Assembly: GCA_039180525.1 (NCBI GenBank)
Contig: JBCDDF010000014.1
Span: forward strand, 3,245-67,244
Origin: Halovulum sp039180525
GTDB lineage: Bacteria > Pseudomonadota > Alphaproteobacteria > Rhodobacterales > Rhodobacteraceae
Length of the DNA: 64,000 bases
Direction of reading: 5' to 3'
A model generated the notes under the pieces. That model was not told where the DNA came from and searched no databases. It was given only the letters and a program-made list of their open reading frames with translations. A program made the position numbers and the translations under genes. Position 1 is the stretch's first letter. Every line of letters begins with the position of its first letter. This document shows, in pieces, positions 7,691 to 17,300 of this stretch.

Positions 7691-9421
7691 ATGACAAGCG
7701 TAACGCGTTTGGCTGCGGCCGCGTCGGCCCTGGCGCTGATGTCGGGCGCCGCGATGGCCCAGGATGTGCCGCGGGAAGACACGGTGATCTTCGACATCGA
7801 CCGCACGATCAAGGATCCGGGCAATTTCAACTGGTTCACGCCCGGCACCAAACGCATGCACGGCGCGCATCAGACGATGTGGGAACCGCTGTTCATCCTC
7901 AACTACTCGAACGGAGACATCGAGCCCTGGCTCGCCACCGGTTTCGAGCAGAACGAGGGCTCGACCGAGTTCACGATCACGCTGCGCGAGGGTGTGGAAT
8001 GGTCGGATGGAGAGGCATTCAACGCCGATGACCTGGTCTTCACGGTCGAGATGGCGCAGGGCAGCGAGGATTTGTCCTCGCGCGAAGCAGCGACGATCCG
8101 GGCGCAGGTCGCAACCGTGGAAAAGATCGACGATCTGACCGTCAAGTTCACGCTGACCGCCGCCAACCCGCGCTTCATCGTCGAAAACTTCGCGGTGCGC
8201 ACCTTCGGGTCGTTCCTGGTGATGCCCGAACATGTCTGGAACGGGCAGGATCCGGTGACCTTCGCCTTCAACCCGCCGATCGGTACCGGGCCCTACACGT
8301 TCAACTCCGCCGCCACCAACCGCGCGATCTGGGATCGCAACGACGACTGGTGGGGCGCGAAGACCGGCTTCATGGACCTGCCCGAACCGCGGCGGGTGAT
8401 CTTTCTGGAATCCGGCGGGGCGGAAAGCCGCGCGCAATTGATCGCGACCAACCAGATGGACGCAGCGCAGAATGTCAGCGTCGGCACGTTCGAGGCGATC
8501 CGCGCCCAGAACCCGAATGTCATCGCCTGGTATGACGACTACCCCTATGCCTCGTCCGACCCCTGCGCCCGGCAGTTGGAGATCAACACCACCGTCGCGC
8601 CCTGGGACAATGCCAACATGCGCAAGGCCGTGGCGACCATCATCGACCGCACCCAGATCGCGCGCGTGGCGACCGAGGGCGCGACCGTGCCGTCGCGCAC
8701 CATGTTTGCCGATTACGGCTCGATGGCGCCGTTCATCGACGCGATCGTGGAGGCCGGTTTGGAATTGCCGGCCGAGGGCGACGCCGATGCCGGCAAGGCG
8801 ATGATCGAGGCCGAGGGCTGGACCGTGGGATCGGGCGGCATCTATGAAAAGGACGGCGAGCGGCTGAGCGTGAACATCCACGTCAACTCCGCCTCCACCG
8901 AATACACCCGCACTATCGACGTCATCGTGGAACAGTTGAACCGCGCTGGGATCGAGGCCCGCGCGGTACCAGTGGAAAACGGTGTGTTCTGGGGCGAGGT
9001 GCTGCCGTTCGGTTCCTACGAGATGAGCTATAGCTGGCTCAGCTGCGGGTCGGTCAACGAACCCTGGACTTCGATGAGCCGCTACACCGTCAAGGATGTG
9101 GTGCCGGTCGGCGAACGCAGCCCGGGCTTCAACAACACCGCCCGCTGGGACAGTGCCGCGGCCGAGGCCTATTCCGAAATTGTCGATCAGATGGCGGAAC
9201 TGCCCCTGGGCGATGAAAGCGTTCCGGGAATGGTGGCCGAAGCCTATGGCCATCTGGACGCGGAAATGCCGTTCATCCCGCTGGTGCAGTCGTTCAAGCT
9301 GCTGCCGTTCAACACGACCTATTGGGAAGGCTGGCCGACGGCGGAAAACTACTACAACCACCCGTTCTTCTGGTGGAACAGCACGCACCAGATCGTCCAC
9401 AACCTGACGAAAGCGAACTGA
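7691..9421 (+). CDS. ABC transporter substrate-binding protein, family 5 (oligopeptide/glycoside type)
   Basis: A periplasmic solute-binding protein of 576 residues. It has a clear signal peptide: a short basic start, a hydrophobic Ala/Leu core and AMA-Q cleavage near residue 24. The body matches SBP family 5 (for example EWSDGEAFNADDLVFTVE and PPIGTGPYTF). The ribosome binding site GGGAGGGGAG precedes the ATG. The family binds peptides, nickel or oligosaccharides; the alpha-mannosidase in the operon favours a glycoside here. A 13-bp perfect hairpin follows the stop, a common device for producing more binding protein than permease. Confidence 0.92.
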   Translation: MTSVTRLAAAASALALMSGAAMAQDVPREDTVIFDIDRTIKDPGNFNWFTPGTKRMHGAHQTMWEPLFILNYSNGDIEPWLATGFEQNEGSTEFTITLREGVEWSDGEAFNADDLVFTVEMAQGSEDLSSREAATIRAQVATVEKIDDLTVKFTLTAANPRFIVENFAVRTFGSFLVMPEHVWNGQDPVTFAFNPPIGTGPYTFNSAATNRAIWDRNDDWWGAKTGFMDLPEPRRVIFLESGGAESRAQLIATNQMDAAQNVSVGTFEAIRAQNPNVIAWYDDYPYASSDPCARQLEINTTVAPWDNANMRKAVATIIDRTQIARVATEGATVPSRTMFADYGSMAPFIDAIVEAGLELPAEGDADAGKAMIEAEGWTVGSGGIYEKDGERLSVNIHVNSASTEYTRTIDVIVEQLNRAGIEARAVPVENGVFWGEVLPFGSYEMSYSWLSCGSVNEPWTSMSRYTVKDVVPVGERSPGFNNTARWDSAAAEAYSEIVDQMAELPLGDESVPGMVAEAYGHLDAEMPFIPLVQSFKLLPFNTTYWEGWPTAENYYNHPFFWWNSTHQIVHNLTKAN

Positions 9422-9426
9422 CTCAC

Positions 9427-9458
9427 GCGCGGCCCGGGCCTTGGCGCCCGGGCCGCGC
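9427..9458 (+). terminator. Strong GC hairpin after the ABC binding protein
   Basis: Perfect 13-bp stem GCGCGGCCCGGGC / GCCCGGGCCGCGC with a six-base loop, starting 6 bases after the stop codon. There is no T-run, so it is more likely an mRNA-stabilising or attenuating stem inside the operon than a full terminator. The TRAP binding-protein gene at 23.7 kb is followed by a similar stem. Confidence 0.7.
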
Positions 9459-9634
9459 CGAGAACTGGCACTCCAAAGGGGCGACCCCATGGACACCGGC
9501 ACAGCATCGATCGCAGATCCGTTCCAGACCGCAGACCGCGCAACGGGTGTCGGCGGGCCGGCATGTCACGGCGTAAGGGTCGCGACCACGCCCGCCCGGG
9601 TCGCACCGCGATCATCAGCGGCGGCGCGCGCACC

Positions 9635-10402
9635 ATGAACGCCATCGCCGACAGCTTCCGCGACCAAGGCTTCTACCATGCAAGGGGCGTCTTCTCGCCC
9701 GCGGCACTTACCGGGTTGGAGGCCGATTTCGACCGCATCGTCGCCCAACTCACCGCCAGCGGGGAGACCGTGGACGCGACGTGGGACGGCGCGCGCACTG
9801 CAGTTCTGGCGCGTGCCGACGATGTGATCCTGCACACACATAACGTCCAGAAGTACTCCCGCACCTGGATGGATGCGCTGCTGAGCGCCCCGTTTCTGGA
9901 CGTCGTCGAAGCGATCCTCGGGCCGGATATCATTCTGCACCATTCCAAACTGTTCCAGAAGCCGCCCGAGAACGGCGCGCCCTTCCCCATGCATCAGGAC
10001 TGGCCCTACTTTCCCACCGTCGGCGACACGATGCTGGCCGGCATCATCCATGTCTCCGACGCCAGCGACGATATGGGCTGCCTGCGGGTCTATCCCGGTT
10101 CGCATCGCCTGGGCCGGGTGCCCGGCGCCGATGGGCGGCAGCCGAACACGGTGTTGGACCGGCACCCGATAGAGCGCGCCCAGCCGATCGAAGCCCGCGC
10201 CGGCGATGTGGTGTTCTTTCACTACCTCACGCTGCACGGGTCGATGCCCAATCGATCTAAACGCACTCGGAAAACCGTTTTGGTTCAAATGTATAGCGGC
10301 CGCGATCATGTGGAGCCCGGCAACCGCCACCCCGATGAACGTCTGGCGCTGCGTGGCTGGAACCACCACATCTCCCGCGCCGCGGCCGGGGCGGCGATGT
10401 GA
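9635..10402 (+). CDS. Phytanoyl-CoA dioxygenase (PhyH) family oxygenase 2
   Basis: A second Fe(II)/2-oxoglutarate oxygenase of 255 residues. His120-x-Asp122 (MHQD) and distal His201 (TLHGSMPNRS) form the iron triad, and the segment RKTVLVQMY supplies the C-terminal strand of the fold. The ATG at 9635 fits the family N-terminus (MNAIADSFRDQGF); an upstream in-frame ATG at 9563 only adds low-complexity sequence. It sits between the binding protein and its permeases, an unusual place for an enzyme and strong evidence that it acts on the transported compound or a close derivative. It is diverged from oxygenase 1, so it is not a simple tandem duplicate. Confidence 0.88.
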   Translation: MNAIADSFRDQGFYHARGVFSPAALTGLEADFDRIVAQLTASGETVDATWDGARTAVLARADDVILHTHNVQKYSRTWMDALLSAPFLDVVEAILGPDIILHHSKLFQKPPENGAPFPMHQDWPYFPTVGDTMLAGIIHVSDASDDMGCLRVYPGSHRLGRVPGADGRQPNTVLDRHPIERAQPIEARAGDVVFFHYLTLHGSMPNRSKRTRKTVLVQMYSGRDHVEPGNRHPDERLALRGWNHHISRAAAGAAM

Positions 10403-10405
10403 CCG

Positions 10406-10426
10406 GGATGGGGTGAAACCCCATCC
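10406..10426. repeat. REP-like palindrome, left unit of an inverted pair
   Basis: Palindrome GGATGGGG-TGAAA-CCCCATCC followed by TACG. A second unit in opposite orientation begins about 57 bases to the right. Both carry the CGTAGGATGGGG core seen again at about 17525 and, as GTAGGGTGGGAT, at 60492. It lies just after the second PhyH gene. Confidence 0.6.
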
Positions 10427-10485
10427 TACGCTTGACGACCAAGGGCGGCAGACACGACCGCCCGGGCAACAGCAACCGCACCCGT

Positions 10486-10508
10486 AGGATGGGGATCCTC
10501 CCCATCCT
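10486..10508. repeat. REP-like palindrome, right unit of an inverted pair
   Basis: Perfect 10-bp stem AGGATGGGGA / TCCCCATCCT with a three-base loop. With the unit at 10406 it forms a head-to-head pair resembling a bacterial interspersed mosaic element. It lies about 26 bases upstream of the permease start and would sit in the polycistronic mRNA. Confidence 0.6.
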
Positions 10509-10534
10509 CACAGGTGCGAAGAGGAGGAGGGACC

Positions 10535-11548
10535 ATGGGACGCATCCCGGCGGAGTATCTGATCAACCGCCTAATCACGCTGGTCCTGACCGTCTGGATC
10601 GCGGCCACGCTGATCTGGATCCTGCCGCGCCTGTCGCCGGTCGACCCGGCGGAGGTCATGGTGGGCCGCATGGCCTCGGTCGGGCTGGTCGAGGGCGCGG
10701 ATGAGATCATCGCCAACCTGCGTGCGCGCTTTGGCCTGGATGATCCGCTTTTCATTCAATACCTCAAATACTTATGGGCGACCGTACGCTTCGATTTCGG
10801 GATCTCGATCACCAATTTCCCCACCCCGGTCAGCCAGTTGATCATGCAGGCCCTGCCCTGGACCCTGGGCCTGATGATCCTGTCGGTCATCCTGACCTTC
10901 CTGATCGGCAATTTTCTGGGCGCGATCATGGTCTGGGACCGCACGCCGCGGATCTGGAAGGTGGTCATCCCGACGCTGATGATCTTCACCTCGATCCCGC
11001 CGATCCTGTCGGGGCTGCTGCTGCTCTACATCTTTTCGGCGCAGCTTGGCTGGGCGCCCATGACCGGCGCATATTCGATCATGGTCAACCCCGGTTGGAC
11101 CTGGGAGTTCACCCGCTCGGTCATCACCCACGGCACCCTGCCCGCGCTGTCCATCATCATCGTCAGTTTCGGCTTCTGGACCCTGGGCATGCGCGGTCTG
11201 ATGATCACCGTACAGGGCGAGGATTATGTGCGCCTGGCCGAGGCCAAGGGGCTCAGACCCCGTTACGTGCTCTACAAATACATGGTGCGCAACGCGATCC
11301 TGCCGCAGATCACGGCCTTTGCGCTGAAGATCGGGCTGTTGGTTTCGGGTCAGATCCTGGTGGAGCGCATCTTCAGCTATAACGGCATGGGCAAGCTGAT
11401 CTATGACGCGATCATCGATCAGAACTTTCCCGTGGTCCAAGGCGCCAGCTTCATCATCATCCTGATGACCGCGCTGTCGGTGTTTATCGTCGATCTGATC
11501 TATCCGCTGATCGATCCCCGCATCCAGCACAGAAAGGCGCCGGCATGA
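10535..11548 (+). CDS. ABC transporter permease (DppB type)
   Basis: A 337-residue inner-membrane permease of the DppB/OppB class. It has an N-terminal anchor helix (LITLVLTVWIAATLIWILP), a periplasmic loop and a C-terminal transmembrane core containing the cytoplasmic EAA-type loop (YVRLAEAKGLRPRYVLYKY) that docks the ATPase. The start at 10535 is fixed by AGGAGGAGGG just upstream. Its stop overlaps the next permease start by four bases (ATGA), so the pair is translationally coupled and forms the heterodimeric channel. Confidence 0.92.
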   Translation: MGRIPAEYLINRLITLVLTVWIAATLIWILPRLSPVDPAEVMVGRMASVGLVEGADEIIANLRARFGLDDPLFIQYLKYLWATVRFDFGISITNFPTPVSQLIMQALPWTLGLMILSVILTFLIGNFLGAIMVWDRTPRIWKVVIPTLMIFTSIPPILSGLLLLYIFSAQLGWAPMTGAYSIMVNPGWTWEFTRSVITHGTLPALSIIIVSFGFWTLGMRGLMITVQGEDYVRLAEAKGLRPRYVLYKYMVRNAILPQITAFALKIGLLVSGQILVERIFSYNGMGKLIYDAIIDQNFPVVQGASFIIILMTALSVFIVDLIYPLIDPRIQHRKAPA

Positions 11549-12486
11549 CCGATCAATCGCTGGAAACCGCCGCCGCGACCGAGGATCCGGACCTGAACGT
11601 CAAGCCGGGCCGGTTCAATCGGTTCGACAACCCCTGGCTGGCCCCGAAACTGCTGTCCGGCATCGCCATTCTGCTCGCGATCGTCCTCTTCGGCGTGCTC
11701 GGCCGGTTCTTCTGGGACACCGACCTGGTCTTCACCGGCGCTGCGCCCCTGCGCCTGCCCCCGGTCGGGTTCGAGGGGCTGCGCGGCGACGGCACCTGGG
11801 CCCACCCGCTGGGCACGCAGACCGCCGGCCGCGACATGCTGGCGCTTCTGATCGTTGGCGCGCCGAATACGCTGATCATCGGCGCCATCGCCTCCATCAT
11901 CGGCATGAGCCTCGGGATTTTCCTGGGCTTCACCGCCGGTTTCGTCGGCGGGCGCACCGATGACGTGATCCGCATCCTCAGCGACGTGATGATCACCATC
12001 CCGCCCTTGATGGTGTTGATCGTCTTTCAGGCGTCGATCGGCGATGTGGGCATCGTGATGATGGCGCTTCTGATCTCTCTGTTCTTGTGGCAGTCCCCCA
12101 CCCGCCTGATCCGGGCGCAAGTCCTGTCGATGCGCGAGTCGGGCTATGTGCAGATGGCGCAGCTTTCCGGCGCCTCGACCTTCCACATCATGTTCAAGGA
12201 AATGCTGCCGAACCTGATCCCGTATCTGTTCGGGTCCTTCATCGCCAACATCACCACGGCCATCGTCACCGCCGTGGGGCTGGAGACGCTGGGCCTGGGC
12301 CCGCAACGCATCCCCACACTGGGTCGCACGATCTATGAGGCGATCAACTCCGCCGCGCTGACCCAGAACATGTGGTGGTGGTGGGGTTTTCCGACGCTAA
12401 TTCTGGCGGTGATGTTCATCGGTCTGTTGCTGGTCAATCTGGGCCTCGACGAGATCTCCAACCCGCGGCTGAGGAAGATCGCATGA
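11545..12486 (+). CDS. ABC transporter permease (DppC type)
   Basis: The 313-residue partner permease. It has the extended N-terminal helix of DppC proteins, a conserved periplasmic stretch (HPLGTQTAGRDMLALLIVGA) and the EAA loop (SGYVQMAQLSGASTFHIMF). It overlaps the upstream permease and the downstream ATPase by four bases each (ATGA junctions), a tightly coupled transporter operon. Confidence 0.92.
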   Translation: MTDQSLETAAATEDPDLNVKPGRFNRFDNPWLAPKLLSGIAILLAIVLFGVLGRFFWDTDLVFTGAAPLRLPPVGFEGLRGDGTWAHPLGTQTAGRDMLALLIVGAPNTLIIGAIASIIGMSLGIFLGFTAGFVGGRTDDVIRILSDVMITIPPLMVLIVFQASIGDVGIVMMALLISLFLWQSPTRLIRAQVLSMRESGYVQMAQLSGASTFHIMFKEMLPNLIPYLFGSFIANITTAIVTAVGLETLGLGPQRIPTLGRTIYEAINSAALTQNMWWWWGFPTLILAVMFIGLLLVNLGLDEISNPRLRKIA

Positions 12487-14213
12487 ACGTCCTCGAACTC
12501 CGCGATCTGTCCATCGACTTTCCCACCTCCGGCGGGGTCGTCCATGCCGTCAGCAAACTCAACCTGACCATCGCCAAGGGCCGCCGCGTCGGGTTCATCG
12601 GCGAAAGCGGCTCGGGCAAGACCACGACCGCGCTCGCCGTCATGCGGATGCTGATGGGCACCGGCCGGGTTGCGGGCGGGTCGATCAAGCTGGGCGACAC
12701 GGATGTGCTGGCGCTCAGCGACGAACAAATGCGCAAGACACGGCTGTCCAAGGTCAGCTATATCCCGCAAGGCGCGATGAACTCGCTGAACCCGATCATG
12801 CGGGTCGAGGCGCAGATCTGGGACGCGATCGTCGCGCATGAGGGCAAGCAGCCGACCGAGGCCCTGCGTCAGCGCAGCGCGGCCGTGCTGGAAAGCGTCA
12901 ATCTGCCCGCCCATGTCGGCCGGCTTTATCCCCACGAATTGTCGGGCGGCATGAAGCAGCGCGTCTGCATCGCGCTCGGCGTCTGCCTGACGCCCGAGTT
13001 GATCATCGCCGATGAACCCACCTCCGCGCTGGATGTGGTGACGCAGCGCCATGTCATGCAGACGCTGAAGGATGTGCAGGCGCGGATCGGCTCGGGCCTG
13101 ATCCTGATCGGTCACGACATGGGGCTGATGGCGCAATCGGTGGATGAGTTGGCGGTGCTGAAAGACGGCATTCTGGTCGAGCACGGCGACGTGCGCCAGA
13201 TCATCGAGGACCCCCAGCACCCCTATACCAAAGAGCTGATCTCCTCGGTGCCGCTGGTCGGCGGCGACAGCTTCCTCGACCCCTCCGGCGCCACCCCCAA
13301 GGGCCGTGCCGCCGCCGCGCCGCTTCTGGAATTCGAGGCGGTGTCGAAAAAGTATGGCGCCGTCACCGCGCTACACCCAATGTCGTTTTCGCTGACCGCG
13401 GAGGTGCCCAAGATCATCTCCATCGTCGGGCAGTCGGGCTCCGGCAAATCGACCATGGGCGGCATCATGTTGGGCTTCACCCCGCCCTCTACGGGGCGGG
13501 TCATGTTTGAAGGCCAGGACGTCGCCCGCATGTCGCCGGCGCAACGGCTCGATTTCCGAAAGAACGTCCAGGCCGTGTTCCAGGACCCCTATGGCTGTTT
13601 CAACCCGTTCTACCGGGTCGATCACGCGCTGCGCTTTCCCTACAAACGCTTCGGCCTGGCAAAGTCAGAGGCCGATGTCCAAGCGAAGATGGAGGAAGCC
13701 TGCACCGCCGTCGGGCTCGACCCCGCGCTGATCCTGCGCCGTTTCCCGCACGAGCTTTCCGGTGGCCAGCGCCAGCGGCTGATCGTGGCCCGTGCGCTGA
13801 TGCTCAGCCCAAAGCTTCTGATCGCCGACGAACCGGTCAGCATGGTCGATGCCTCGCTGCGCGCCACCATCCTGAAGAACATCTACGACCTCAAGGATCG
13901 CTACGGCATATCGATCCTCTACATCACCCATGACCTGGCCACCGCCTATCATGTCAGCGATTACGTCATCGTGCTCTACCAGGGCCATATCGCCGAGGCG
14001 GGACCGCCGAAACAGGTGATCGGCGACCCGCAGCACCCCTATACGCGGATGCTGATCGACGCGATCCCCTGGCCCGATCTCGACCGCAGTTGGGGCACCG
14101 CGCAATCGGCGGAGGAAGACCTGGCCCAGCTCGACCGCATCGCGCGTGCCCGCGACACCCGTTTCCGCGGCACGATCGAAGGCTTCGATCTCAACGTGAC
14201 CCAAACCGCCTGA
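12483..14213 (+). CDS. Fused double ABC ATPase (DppD-DppF type)
   Basis: A single 576-residue polypeptide carries both nucleotide-binding domains. Domain 1 has Walker A GESGSGKT at residues 40-47, signature LSGGMKQR near 154 and Walker B IIADEPTSALD. Domain 2 has Walker A GQSGSGKST near 315, signature LSGGQRQR near 425 and Walker B LIADEPVSMVD. Each half ends with the region seen in peptide/oligosaccharide importers (DPQHPYTKEL and DPQHPYTRML). The start at ATG 12483 overlaps the permease stop. The fusion ensures equal amounts of the two ATPases and is common in family-5 glycoside importers. Confidence 0.93.
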   Translation: MNVLELRDLSIDFPTSGGVVHAVSKLNLTIAKGRRVGFIGESGSGKTTTALAVMRMLMGTGRVAGGSIKLGDTDVLALSDEQMRKTRLSKVSYIPQGAMNSLNPIMRVEAQIWDAIVAHEGKQPTEALRQRSAAVLESVNLPAHVGRLYPHELSGGMKQRVCIALGVCLTPELIIADEPTSALDVVTQRHVMQTLKDVQARIGSGLILIGHDMGLMAQSVDELAVLKDGILVEHGDVRQIIEDPQHPYTKELISSVPLVGGDSFLDPSGATPKGRAAAAPLLEFEAVSKKYGAVTALHPMSFSLTAEVPKIISIVGQSGSGKSTMGGIMLGFTPPSTGRVMFEGQDVARMSPAQRLDFRKNVQAVFQDPYGCFNPFYRVDHALRFPYKRFGLAKSEADVQAKMEEACTAVGLDPALILRRFPHELSGGQRQRLIVARALMLSPKLLIADEPVSMVDASLRATILKNIYDLKDRYGISILYITHDLATAYHVSDYVIVLYQGHIAEAGPPKQVIGDPQHPYTRMLIDAIPWPDLDRSWGTAQSAEEDLAQLDRIARARDTRFRGTIEGFDLNVTQTA

Positions 14214-14239
14214 GGCCCGGCATGCCCCGCCCCGCCCGG

Positions 14240-14272
14240 CTTCTTTGTTCCCAAAATACTCCCGCCGGAGGC
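14240..14272 (-). repeat. Dispersed GC-stem/T-run element, copy 2
   Basis: Read on the minus strand: GCCTCCGGCGGGAG, TATTTTGGG, AACAAAGAAG. It lies between the ATPase and mannosidase genes. Its orientation is opposite to the operon, so a co-directional terminator role is unlikely for this copy. Confidence 0.6.
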
Positions 14273-14307
14273 ATCCCCCGGCCGCGCAAGGCCCCGAACG
14301 CCCGCCC

Positions 14308-17300
14308 ATGAAGCACAAACTGAACTGGACGCCGCAAAAAATCGCCGCGCGCCTGAAACTGGTGCGGGGCATGGTCTATCGCCGCCACCATGCCCTGCCG
14401 CCCTTCCGCTATGCCCGCCTGCCCGGGCCCGAGGCGCCGCCCCCCGTCGCCGCGGATGTCGACGACAGCGGCTGGGAGGTCATCGCGCCGCACAGCTATT
14501 GGGGCGCCTGGTCGACCGATTTCATCCTACGCTCCGAGTTTCAGGTGCCCGGCGATTGGGACCCCAGCGCAGAAATTGCCCTGCACCTGCCCTTGGGCGA
14601 GGCCGGCGACATCTTCTGCCACCCCGAGGCGCTGGCCTATATCGACGGCCGCGTCGTCGCCTCCGCCGACCGGTACCACCACGAGTTGCTGCTGCCCGAA
14701 ACCTACCGCGACGGCGCCACGCACCGCCTGGCACTGCATGGCTGGACCGGCCTGTCGGGGTGGCCGCCTGACCCGAACGCCCAGACCCGGCTCTTCATGC
14801 GCGACTGCGCGGTGGTGGAAATCGACCGCCCCACCCGCGATTTCCTGATCCATGCCGAACTGGCATTGGAAATCGCCCTGGAACTGGAGGAACACCACCA
14901 CGCCAAGGCGCGGCTTCTCTATGCGCTGGATGCGGCCTGCCACCTGCTCGACACCCGCGAGCCGATCCGCACGGAAGCCTTCTACGCCTCGGTCGGTCCG
15001 GCCCTGGCAGCACTCGACGGCGGTCTTCACGACGCCGGCTTTCCGATGGACTTCGACCTGGTCGCCGTGGGCCACGCGCATATGGACATCGCCTATCTTT
15101 GGCAAGTGGCCCAGGCCCGGCGCAAGACCGGGCGCACCTTCGCCAACATGCTGCGGCTGATGGACGAACACCCCGATTTCCGGTTTTCACAATCGCAGCC
15201 GCAACTCTACGAATTCCTCGAACAGGACTATCCGGACGTCTTCAAAGGCGTCCAGGACAAGGTCGCCCAGGGCCAGTGGGAGGTCATGGGCGGCATGTGG
15301 GTGGAGCCCGACTGCAACATTACCGGGGCCGAGGCGCTGGTGCGCCAACTGGTGCTGGGCCGGCGCTATTACCAGGACAAATTCGGCGATGCCGAGACTC
15401 CGGTTCTGTGGCTGCCCGACACGTTCGGCTTCACCTTTTCGCTGCCGCAACTGATGAAACAGGCCGGCCTGCGCTGGTTCGTGACCAACAAGGTCAACTG
15501 GAACCAGTACAATCCCATGCCGGCGCAGTTGATCTGGTGGCAGGGGCTCGACGGAACGCGGGTTCTGGTGCATTTCCTGACCACCCCGCGCGATGTGCAA
15601 TACCTGCCCTATCCCACCACCTACAAAGCCGAGATGACCGCCGAAGAGGTCATGGGCACCTGGCGCAACTTCCGCCAGAAGGGCGCGCATAAGGAATTGA
15701 TGATCGCCTATGGCTACGGCGATGGCGGCGGCGGCCCGACCCGCGCGCTGATCGAAAAGGCCAATGCACTGCGCCGCCTGCCCGGTGCGCCGCGCGTGCG
15801 CAAGGGCACGGTGCGAGAGTTCTTCGAGCGGTTGGAACGGGACGGCACCGACCACCTGCCGGTCTGGAACGACGAGATCTATCTGGAACTTCACCGCGGC
15901 ACGCTGACCAGCCAAAGCCGTACCAAGTGGATGAACCGCCGGTGCGAGACGCGGCTGCACGACGCCGAGTTCCTTGCCGCCTATGCCGGGCTTTCGGGCG
16001 CCGCCTATCCGCACGAGGCGTTCGACCGGGCGTGGAAGTTGCTCTGCCTCAACCAGTTCCACGACATTCTGCCCGGCTGTTCCATTGCCGAAGTCTACAA
16101 GGACACCGCCCGCGACCATGCCACGATCAGTGGCATCGCCCGCCGCGCCAGCGAGACCGCGTTGGAGGCGCTGGCCGGCGACACCCCGCCAGACACCACC
16201 ATGCTCGCCGCCAACCCGGCCCCGGTGGGCGGGCGGCGCACGGCGTTCGTCCCCGGCGCCGGCGCCAAGCATGACGATCACGGCGACGGTGGCAACGGGG
16301 GTGGCGATGGCGGTGGGTTGCGGGACCTGCGCAGCGGCGCGGCCTTGCCCAGCCAAAGGGTCGAGGGCGGGCATCTGTATCAGTTGGCGGATGTGCCGGC
16401 CTATGGGCTGATCGCACTCGGGGGCGGCGGCGGCGGCGGGCCTGCGGCGGCGGAAACCAGGCTGACCGCCGCCATGGTCGCCGGTGGCGCGGTGTTGGAA
16501 AACGATCTCATCCGGATCGACATCGCGCCCAATGGCGAGGTCTCCGGCATCTACGACAAGCAGGCGCAGCGCGAGGTTCTGAAACCCGGCGAGACCGGCA
16601 ACCAACTGATCCTGTTCGAGGATCGCCCGCTGGTCTGGGACGCCTGGGACATCGACATCTTCTACGAGGAACATCAAGAGCGGCTGACAGAGGTCACCCG
16701 GCTGGAGGTCGTCGAAACCGGCCCGCTGCGCGCCGCGGTTCTGGTCGAACGCCGCTTCCGTAATTCCACGGTCACGCAAAAAATCCGGCTGCACCACGAC
16801 AGCAAGCAGATCGATTTCGACACCAGGCTGAATTGGCACGAAAGCCAGTATCTTCTGAAGGCCGCCTTCCCGGTGGACGTGTTCGCGCAATTCGCCACCT
16901 ACGACATCCAGTGGGGCAACATCACCCGTCCGACGCACCGCAACACGTCCTGGGATATGGCCCGGTTCGAGGTGCCGGCGCAGAAATGGGCCGATCTCAG
17001 CGAAGGCGGCTATGGCGTGGCGCTTTTGAACGACAGCAAATACGGCTATGACGTCAAGGATGACGTGATCCGGCTGACGCTGCTGAAATGCGCCACCATG
17101 CCGGACCCCAAAGCCGACCAGGGCGAACATCACATGGTCTATGCCCTGCTGCCGCATACCGGCGATTGGCGCGGCCAGGTGCCGGCGGCGGCGATCGCGC
17201 TGAACGATCCCCTGATCCTGACCCCGGTCACGGGTGGAACCGGAGTGGCGGCCGAACGCGCCCTTGTCCGCTGCGACGGGCCGAACGTGATCCTAGAGAC

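Noticed and set aside
15187..17157. Long antisense frame inside the mannosidase gene
   Set aside because: The GH38 frame contains both catalytic motifs; the antisense frame is low-complexity Gln/Arg/Gly sequence.
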